This document shows, one piece after another, positions 57,363 through 64,000 of a DNA stretch of 64,000 nt (position 1 is its first letter; every line of letters starts with the position of its first letter). The notes under the pieces were generated by a model. The model saw only the letters and a list, made by a program, of their open reading frames with translations. It was not told the DNA's origin and did not search any database. Source of the stretch: Macrotrachela quadricornifera. Taxonomy: Eukaryota > Rotifera > Eurotatoria > Philodinida > Philodinidae. The DNA lies in contig JAJEKB010020951.1 of assembly GCA_022393335.1 (NCBI GenBank), positions 166,165-230,164 on the forward strand, in the 5' to 3' direction. Position numbers and translations under genes: made by a program.

Positions 57363-58194
57363 TACTGTAAAAAAAATTGGTATTCTACCGAATTTTGAAG
57401 TTTTGATATTATTTTACGAAACAGTTTTAATTTTCGTGGCATGAAAATTGTTTTGTTAATTTTCATACAGATTCTCACCCCCAGCCCGAAAATTGAATAG
57501 AGTTTTGAAGTTTTTTTACGAAACCCTTGAGAAGTTCTCTGTATCATGCGTTAAACTTTCAGCAGTTCCGTATAAGTTCCGCAAACTCATCCATAGTTTC
57601 GTAAGTGCTCTGATACTTTCACACATATTGTGCGAAACTTGTGATGATTTCGTAAAAGACATGCCGAATCATAATATCGTTTATGACACTATGAAAAGTT
57701 CTGTACAATGTAAGCTGAACCTTTTGATGTTTTACGAAACTTTCGATAGATTCGTATATAATATGTGGAAGCTGTAATTGTTTCACGAAAATAACAGTGG
57801 CTTCGTAAAATATGAAAAGGTTCAGCGTACATTGTATAAAACTGTTCATAGTTTTGTAAATGATGTATTAGTTCGGTACATCTTTTACGGAGTTATGACT
57901 AGTTTCGTACAACATATACAGAACTATTAGAGCATTTACGAAAGTATGGCTGGTTTCGTAGAATATATACGGAATGTTTAAATACTAAGCGAAACTGTCA
58001 ATAACTTTGTACAAAGGATATGGAACTTCTAGAGGGCTTCGTAAACAAACTTCGGAACCTTCTGCAATTTTCAGAACTTAAAAAGGTTCTTTATAATAAT
58101 TACGAAACGATTTGTATGCCACAGAACTTAAAATCGTTTCGTAAAACTGTACCAAGCCTTTAAAGTTCGGTAGGCCTCCTATTTTATGTCAGTG
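57363..58194. mobile_element. TIR element filled with TTTCGTA/TACGAAA words
   Basis: The left end ACTGTAAAAAAAATTGG with CTACCGAATTTTGAAG faces the right end, which in complement reads CACTGACATAAAATAGG with CTACCGAACTTTAAAG. TA follows the right end. Between them, at least 18 TTTCGTA or TACGAAA words occur in both orientations with about 35-45 bp average spacing, alternating with AGTTC/GAACT words. There is no transposase, and the ORFs inside are by-products of the repeats. Confidence 0.65.
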
Positions 58195-58548
58195 TATCAT
58201 TGTATATTGGTATTTGCTTTTAAATCTCATGATCTCTTCCATAATTGCCATCGGTAATAGTTCAATTTTTTAAGAAGCCTTATTTTTTGGTCACGGGTTT
58301 CTTAATATGGCTTTGAAGTTAATAAAAATCTCCATCGTTTCGTTTCTGAATGGTATATAAACCCCTAAGGGAAAGAAATTGAATGAAACGATATTATTCC
58401 ACACGAACTTACTATTGAATTACTTTTACACAATTATATTCTATTTTATATATATATATATATATATATGCACCTTTTTTTAAACATTTAATAGATGCTC
58501 ATTTATCTGCTGATAGAAAATACATAGAATACAAAAGAAATTATGCAC

Positions 58549-58850
58549 TAGGCATGCACCGAATCCGAACGTTCGGGTTCCGTACTGAGTTCAGTCATTT
58601 TTGAATTATATTATAAAAGAGATAATGGTAAGTCAAAAGAAATGGTTTCATGATTGATTATGAAAGGCCTACAAACAATGAGAACAGTAATCCAAAAACT
58701 AAAGACCCATGGGTGTCGTAGAAAAATTTTAACAACGTTTAAAAATACCCGGATCCGAACCTGAGTCCGAACGTATAGACCAAATTCGAATCCGAACGTT
58801 AACCGTTCGGTCCCGAACCCCGAACTCGAGTCCGGGTTCGGTGCATGCCT
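58549..58850. mobile_element. 302-bp hAT MITE with 8-bp duplication
   Basis: The ends read TAGGCATGCACCGAATCCG and, in complement, TAGGCATGCACCGAACCCG. TTATGCAC is directly repeated immediately outside both ends (58541-58548 and 58851-58858). This end sequence and 8-bp duplication are classic for hAT. Only a few mismatches lie in the outer arms. Confidence 0.85.
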
Positions 58851-59004
58851 ATTATGCACATAAACTGAGCTACAATTAAATAATGAGTTTGAAATAATTT
58901 ATCCAAATTTTTAAAGATTATCTATTTTGTGTTCATTTCGGAGAGGGTGGGCTTCTAATATGTTTGGAAAGTTATAACCTTGGGACTAGGTTTCTATTCT
59001 GTGA

Positions 59005-59025
59005 GGGGGGGGGGGGGGGGGGGGG
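59005..59025. repeat. 21-nt poly-G run
   Basis: An uninterrupted G21, extraordinary in AT-rich DNA. Its length is probably uncertain in the assembly. It could form quadruplex structure. Confidence 0.8.
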
Positions 59026-59719
59026 TTAGTGAAATTATCGATCACATCATGAAATACCCATACTCTAGACATTTGTTTCTCTCTGCACAACTGGGAGAAA
59101 TTATTTTGGAACTAAACTCAAACGAAACTCAGTTTCCAAGAAATTCTCTGCTGTATGTTATTAGCTGTGTATCAGGGTTCCGAAGATAAAGAAAATGAAA
59201 CTGATATGGTGTTATTTGATTTGTACAAATCTTGCATATGTTGGTTCTTTTGAAATATTTGTTCTTAAATGTGACACAAACGTCTTAAGACTGAACATCA
59301 AAGTTAAGATAGTTAAGCAAACAAATGAAATCTACCAAGTGAATATATTAATAAACGATCATTAAAGATTTTCTTTTCAAATTTAGTAAGAAGAAATTGT
59401 AAAATTGACCAAATGCTTATTTTCCGTTTAATAGATGGGAATCTTGATGTTTTATTAAAGATTAGAATAATCAAAATCAATCAAATGAATAGTAAATAAT
59501 AGATGGACACTGGTATTGTTCTTTTTGATTAGTTGGAACAGAATCTTTTTAGAGATAAGCCTAAAATTGAGAAAAAAATTCATAGAATGATCTGATATTC
59601 TGCGGTAAAAACCGTAATATTAGCGAATTATATAAGGAAAACTGGTGGTTTAGTGTGCTTCTTCGTATTGTCTTCATAGCTTATTCACTCAACTTAGCTC
59701 GTCTTTTGTATAGTTGAAT
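59026..59719. other. intergenic, no gene seen
   Basis: AT-rich spacer containing the candidate last-exon sites of the F-box gene (see that entry). Nothing else recognised. Confidence 0.4.
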
Positions 59720-60964
59720 TTAAAAGGATAGACTTACCTTAACTATGAATCCACCTTCACAATACATGAACCTATCTGTTAAGGGTTCACCAGGTTTCCC
59801 AAACGCCAAGTCAGAATCAGTGCGATGTTCAACTTGCACTTTTCGTATCTTCCAGTAGATGCCATTCTTCTTCTTCTTTTCTGTATAGGAGCGCTTTACC
59901 CATTCCACTACGCTCAATGATACACCTTTCTCCATGTAACCCATATTTAGTTGCACTTTCTTTAGCTTTGTCAGGTGATCTGGCGACGAGAGAAAGGAAC
60001 TCCATTGAGACGAATGTGGCAACTCGCGCAGGCTAAAGGATTGTACTCGAACAGTTAGATTTAGTAAGTTCACTGTTTTCGAGAGTAGAATTCGGAGGTC
60101 TTCGAAGCGCTCTTGGCATAACGGATAATTTGGAAGAGCAGTGAGCGAAATGTTAAGACTCTTAAGTTTGGGTAATTCCACTAGAGTGTGCGAGGCTTTT
60201 GTCAAAGCAGTTAACGAGAGAGATGTCACGTTCTGAATAACGGGAAACATCTGTGCAAGGTCTTCAAAATCGAAAGCAATCCCGGCAAATTGTATCCGTT
60301 TTAGAGTTGACTGAATCTGTGAAAGTTGTTGAAATGGCTGACAACTCCCTTTTATACTGGCGTGAAGATTAAGGTACTTCAGAGATGATGACCTTGGAAA
60401 TACTGTTATCAGAAATAGACGATCCAAGATTTTTGTCGAAGACAAGGTGTCCGTCATGATATCAAGCATACGAAGTTTGTTCAGAATCGGCAAACTGTTC
60501 ATTAGCAAATCAATTACTTTTTCACAATTATGCTCTTCGACTCCTTGGAGGTCCAAAAATTGGAGGCCAATGAATGACTGAAGGCGATCAAAAAGGTTCC
60601 ATCTCATTTCTAAATCTTGGCTGGGTACCATTTTTCCGAATAGAAAAAGTTCCAATGATCGGACTTGCGCCGGATTGAATCTGAGCATGAAGGCAGATGG
60701 AAGAGAATATTTTCGTGCTGACCATACATCGAATCGAAAGTGCAGAGGAGTACGTTGCTCGATGATTACATTTAGTTTAGCATTAAGATCGTAGAACGAT
60801 TGAGTGAGCTCCCCTGCTGAGAAAAACTCGAACACCTCAATCAAAATTTCGATGGGTAGCTCTTCAAACCGGGGAGCTTTTACTTCGACTATCGTTTTTG
60901 CTTGATCGTCGCTTTCATCTAGTGTTTTTTTCTCCAGTGAACTTCGTGAAAATACGTCTTCCAT
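59720..60964 (-). CDS. F-box protein with leucine-rich region
   Basis: The ORF is 414 codons from an ATG at 60964. Residues about 33-72 are an F-box (RFEELPIEILIEVFEFFSAG, then ELTQSFYDLNAKLN), the part that binds Skp1 in SCF ubiquitin ligases. The rest is a long irregular leucine-rich region (for example QFLDLQGVEEHNCEKVIDLL, LKYLNLHASIKG and LKSLNISLTALPNYPLC), the usual substrate-binding module. The frame reads on to a stop at 59720, but FIVK is followed by an ideal donor (AAG|GTAAGT, exon end 59738). The true end is probably a short last exon, either AYL-stop after the TTTTAG near 59560 or NIRSFYEFF after the GCAG near 59602. F-box proteins of this size with similar N-termini are common in rotifers, in my experience of such genomes. 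Confidence 0.85.
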   Translation of the reverse strand: MEDVFSRSSLEKKTLDESDDQAKTIVEVKAPRFEELPIEILIEVFEFFSAGELTQSFYDLNAKLNVIIEQRTPLHFRFDVWSARKYSLPSAFMLRFNPAQVRSLELFLFGKMVPSQDLEMRWNLFDRLQSFIGLQFLDLQGVEEHNCEKVIDLLMNSLPILNKLRMLDIMTDTLSSTKILDRLFLITVFPRSSSLKYLNLHASIKGSCQPFQQLSQIQSTLKRIQFAGIAFDFEDLAQMFPVIQNVTSLSLTALTKASHTLVELPKLKSLNISLTALPNYPLCQERFEDLRILLSKTVNLLNLTVRVQSFSLRELPHSSQWSSFLSSPDHLTKLKKVQLNMGYMEKGVSLSVVEWVKRSYTEKKKKNGIYWKIRKVQVEHRTDSDLAFGKPGEPLTDRFMYCEGGFIVKVSLSF

Positions 60965-61430
60965 GCCAGTAGTATAGCTGAAGAGATAGTGAGATCTTTG
61001 TGAAGATCACTGAAGTAAAAAAGGAATCTCTTATCTGTTGTATTTGCTTTTAGATAAAAGTCACATTCTTGCTTTCACTTCTTCAAAGCGAGGGCTGGTG
61101 AAATAATAATACGATAGTATCTTCTCTCGCACACTGTTAAGTATCTTCAAGAACAAAAATATAACTCTTCTCAAACAGTAGCAATCACGAACACTTGTTC
61201 ACCTATTAAATGATATTCATGTACAAAAATTCTTCGAAGTCGAGGAGTACTCAAAATCTCAAAAAGTCAGAATCCATCGAAACGCAACGAAAGTTGGGTC
61301 AGTTATCAGAGACTTTCCATTATTATACACCACTCATTCGAGATCAATATGAAACACTCTATAAAGCTACAGCAACTGTAACTATATTCTCACACTTCTC
61401 GAACTCAATTAAAAATCTTCTTAGAAAATA

Positions 61431-62265
61431 CAGGATGGACCATAAGTAGCACCCCGATAAGAAATTCTAATATCTCCATTGCAGCTAGAGCAAACGAGTT
61501 GTTTTTTTTATCAATGATAGAGACATGTTCAAAGTTTATATCCCTAAAGACATGTCTAGAGAAATCCTTTGCTAAGTACCACTAGTGATTTCAACAGAAA
61601 AATTTTACTTTTTCACAACTAGGAACAGAGTGGCCCAAAAGTCGCGCAACGGAGAAAAAATTCAATATCTCTACTATAGATCAAGCAAACGGGTTGATTT
61701 ATTTACCAATAATAAAGGTATGTTTGCACTTTCAATACATGCAGACAAGGTTAGAGAAAGCCTTTGTTAAATATTTTTATTCAATGATCTCTCTAGGCGT
61801 GTCTTTATGAAAATGAAGCTTGAATATGCCTGTATCATTGATAAAAGAATCAGCTCGTTTGCTCAAATCAAAATGAAGATATCCAATCCTTTTCTCGGCT
61901 GCGTGACTTTTGAATTATCCTGAGAAGTCACATTGCAGAAAAAGAATTGAATATTTTCATTACGAGTCGAGTAAATGAGCTCATATTTTTATCAATGATA
62001 GAGGCATGTTCAGGCTTTATATATATAAAGACATGGCTAGAAAGATCCTTTGTTAAGTGTATTGTTTTTCCTTTTATCTGTGAAAAAGTAAAATTTTTCT
62101 GTTGAAATCACTAATGGTACTTAGCAAAGAGTTTCTCTAGACATGTCTTTAGGGATATAAAATTTGAACATGTCTCTATCATTGATAAAAAAAGCAGCTT
62201 GTTTGCTCTAGCCGCAATGGAGATATTAAAATTTCTTATCGGAATGTTACTTATAGCCCACCCTG
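61431..62265. mobile_element. nested composite of one inverted-repeat unit
   Basis: The outer ends are CAGGATGGACCATAAGTAGC and, in complement, CAGGGTGGGCTATAAGTAAC. They are flanked by TA, with arms of about 190 bp. Between the arms lie three further diverged copies of the same roughly 140-bp unit (recognisable by GTTTGCTC, TTATCAATGATA and GACATGTCTAGAGA-like words), in alternating orientation: plus, plus, minus, plus, minus from left to right. The inner pair (about 61627-61921) starts CAGAGTGGCCCAAAAGTCGC and looks like an older element inside the younger one. No transposase. Confidence 0.7.
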
Positions 62266-62583
62266 TACAGATAAATCCTTCAGCCCCATTATATCAATAT
62301 AAGAAAAACTCTGAAAATCCGCACAAGCGACAACTAATCTCTACGGTGGAAACAGGCACTTCTAGCATAATTCGTACATAAGTCAGTGAGAATCGTAGAA
62401 TAATCGAGTGAGAATTGAAAGAAAACGAGAAAATATAGCCAAAAGACTTTGTTAAAGTTTTTTTCAAAATTTTCTCGGTTTTGCTCAATTTGCACTCGGT
62501 TCTTCTACAATTCTCATTCACTTCTCTGGAAATAACGTTGAAAGCTCATAGTTTTAACTTTAAGACCGTTAATCTGTAACATG

Positions 62584-63537
62584 TGGACCATAAAGAAGAA
62601 AGGTCTCCGTATTGCGACTATAGTTTCTTCTGATTTCGATCTCACAAGTTGATTCTTTTATCAAAAGATGCGGCGTTAAATTCTCTATAAAAAGATCATT
62701 AAGCTTGCTCCTAAAACGAATCGATAAAAAATTTAGAAAAGATTATCTAACACACAAAAAGTACCAAACTTTTAAAGCTAGCAAATGTCTCATGAGTGGC
62801 TACTGTTCGTAGAACTTTTTCTTATCGTGACAGGTATTTTATCAGAACAAAGTATAGGATAAAATGCAGCATGCAAAGCTCTGCAAGATGCATATATAAT
62901 TATATTTTATATACACAACCATTATTTTTAAAATAAGCAAAAACTTGTCCGACGAGTTCTCGATTAGATCCCTTTTGGTCTTGTGGAGTATTCTTTATTT
63001 TAAAGAGGAGAGGGTGTTACATATTTAAGATAAACTGTTCGTTGTAGATAGTAGAACGTTTGATGTTGTATCTTGTGGTATAGTTTTTTTTCTTCCTTTA
63101 TATTATGTAATGGAAATGTCAATAAGAAACATTAAATTTGTAGTTCCCCAAAAGTTAATCTTATTCGGATCATCGAAAATATATCGGACAGAATTATATC
63201 TATTCTAAAAACAAAAATTATGTATATAAAATATAATTTTATATGTACTTTGTAGAACTATTCACACTACATCTTATCCTTCACGTTGTCTTTAAAATAA
63301 ATGTACTAGTTCTTAAAAAATCAGAGACACAAGCATTCCTTAGATTTGAAAGTTGAGTACTTTTTATGTGCTGGATAATCTTGTCTAGATTATTTTATCA
63401 ATTCACTTTAGGAGCAAGCTTAATGACTTTTTCGTACAGAATTTAGCGGTACATCTTTTGGTGCAAGACTCAGCTTGAAAGTTCAAAAACAGAACAAGCC
63501 ATAATCAAAATGCGGAGACCTTCATTCCGTATGGTCC
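62584..63537. mobile_element. 954-bp element with ~190-bp inverted arms
   Basis: The arms share GGACCATA near the ends, GAAGGTCTCCGC/GAAAGGTCTCCGT, TTAAGCTTGCTCCTAAA and AGATTATC blocks, inverted (62584-62785 and 63350-63537). The inner part carries GATGCATATATAATTATATT and AGGATAAAATGCAGC-type sequence related to the elements at 33329 and 53722. No ORF. The right end lies about 30 bp upstream of the splice-acceptor-like site of the next ORF. Confidence 0.6.
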
Positions 63538-63582
63538 GTCCATTAGTATCAAGTTTCTTTTTATTCATTCTTATAGAATGCT

Positions 63583-63876
63583 ATGGAATTGCTGTCCGAA
63601 GACCGAAAAGCAAAATTCACAAAATCAGATCTCGAAAAGAAAATTACCGAAATACTACATCTCGAAAATAAAGCCTCGAAAAATCAATTCGGGGAGGGGA
63701 CATTTCGCACAACCTTTTCATTACGATTTCCAGACACGAGAAAAAAGACAGGTTGTTCGCAATTAAATGTATGGGAGTTCAGAATGACAAAAATCAATAA
63801 AGAATTGAAAGATCAGGGTGTTCCTAATGAACGTTGTCCGGAATATCGTAACGAACATCAACAGTTGCTTTCCTAA
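63583..63876 (+). CDS. uncharacterised 97-aa ORF or last exon
   Basis: Open from an ATG at 63583 to a TAA at 63876. The frame is also open a few codons upstream, to a TTCTTATAG acceptor-like site. It may therefore be a terminal exon of a gene whose earlier part has been separated by the transposon at 62584-63537. The protein is charged and begins MELLSEDRKAKFTKSDLEKK. A helical first half is followed by FGEGTFRTTFSLRFPDTRKK and a tail with NERCPEYRNEH. No recognised domain or leader. Confidence 0.4.
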   Translation: MELLSEDRKAKFTKSDLEKKITEILHLENKASKNQFGEGTFRTTFSLRFPDTRKKTGCSQLNVWEFRMTKINKELKDQGVPNERCPEYRNEHQQLLS

Positions 63877-64000
63877 AGATAAAATCCTGAAATTTGACTG
63901 AAGTTTGTAATAAAAATTACCAAGAGATCGTAATGAAACTTAAGGCAAATAAGTGTAGCGAATATCTGCAGATCGCAATGGAGAAGACAGATAGTTCCGA

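Noticed and set aside
57302..57849. ORFs of 76-94 aa on both strands
   Set aside because: They overlap each other inside the TTTCGTA-word element, where both strands are open because of the repeated words.

Overview
The window looks like a piece of a bdelloid-rotifer-type metazoan nuclear genome. This is inferred from gene content and style and was not tested by any search. The DNA is AT-rich. Genes are far apart and mostly have very short introns (about 50-140 bp) with GTAAGT-type donors and TAG/CAG acceptors. The proteins include a caspase-like/LRR fusion, an F-box protein, a membrane-anchored EGF/laminin-G-like protein, a ubiquitin-like fusion and several orphans. There are many small inverted-repeat transposons and decayed Tc1/mariner copies. 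There are no operons and no bacterial signals. A 400-N assembly gap lies at 31471-31870.

Layout. 1-5.4 kb is mostly empty, with a fold-back at 1.3-1.7 kb and an orphan acidic coding fragment near 2 kb. An SGNH/GDSL hydrolase is at 5.4-6.0 kb. 8.0-9.9 kb holds four short inverted-repeat elements. A 482-aa orphan gene lies at 11-12.4 kb. 14.3-15.5 kb is a GC-marked TA-flanked transposon. 16.9-18.1 kb is a hAT-like non-autonomous element with 8-bp target duplications and two minisatellites. A 154-aa orphan (18.6 kb), two more elements (19.9 and 21.0-21.9 kb) and a ubiquitin-like fusion gene (22.4-23.3 kb, minus) follow. At 25.3-27.8 kb a tiny intron-containing minus-strand gene sits divergent from a six-exon caspase-LRR gene. 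29.2-30.6 kb contains fold-backs and a dead Tc1 element. A 243-aa orphan follows the gap at 32 kb. 33.3-34.1 kb is a long-TIR element.

From 36.3 to 41.5 kb I could assemble an 11-exon minus-strand gene encoding a type II membrane protein with short EGF-like repeats and two laminin-G/pentraxin-like domains; all exon phases agree. 44.7-47.6 kb is a transposon graveyard (broken mariner/IS630-family transposases) containing a tRNA-like Pol III unit. A three-exon gene for a Cys-rich zinc-binding protein lies at 47.8-49.0 kb (minus), followed by a fold-back and a small secreted acidic protein at 50.2-50.4 kb.

The most unusual object is at 52.36-52.88 kb. It is an insertion flanked by a 15-bp direct repeat and consists of two 227-bp inverted arms (two mismatches). 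Each arm carries a complete hammerhead-ribozyme-like core, in opposite orientation. The rest is a broken membrane-protein gene (55 kb), arrays of a GTTTCGTA-type motif (56.3-58.2 kb), a hAT-type MITE (58.5 kb), an F-box gene (59.7-61.0 kb, minus), a nested inverted-repeat composite (61.4-62.3 kb), another long-TIR element and a terminal orphan ORF. The host genes do not form an evident pathway. What they share is insertion pressure from several distinct transposon families.
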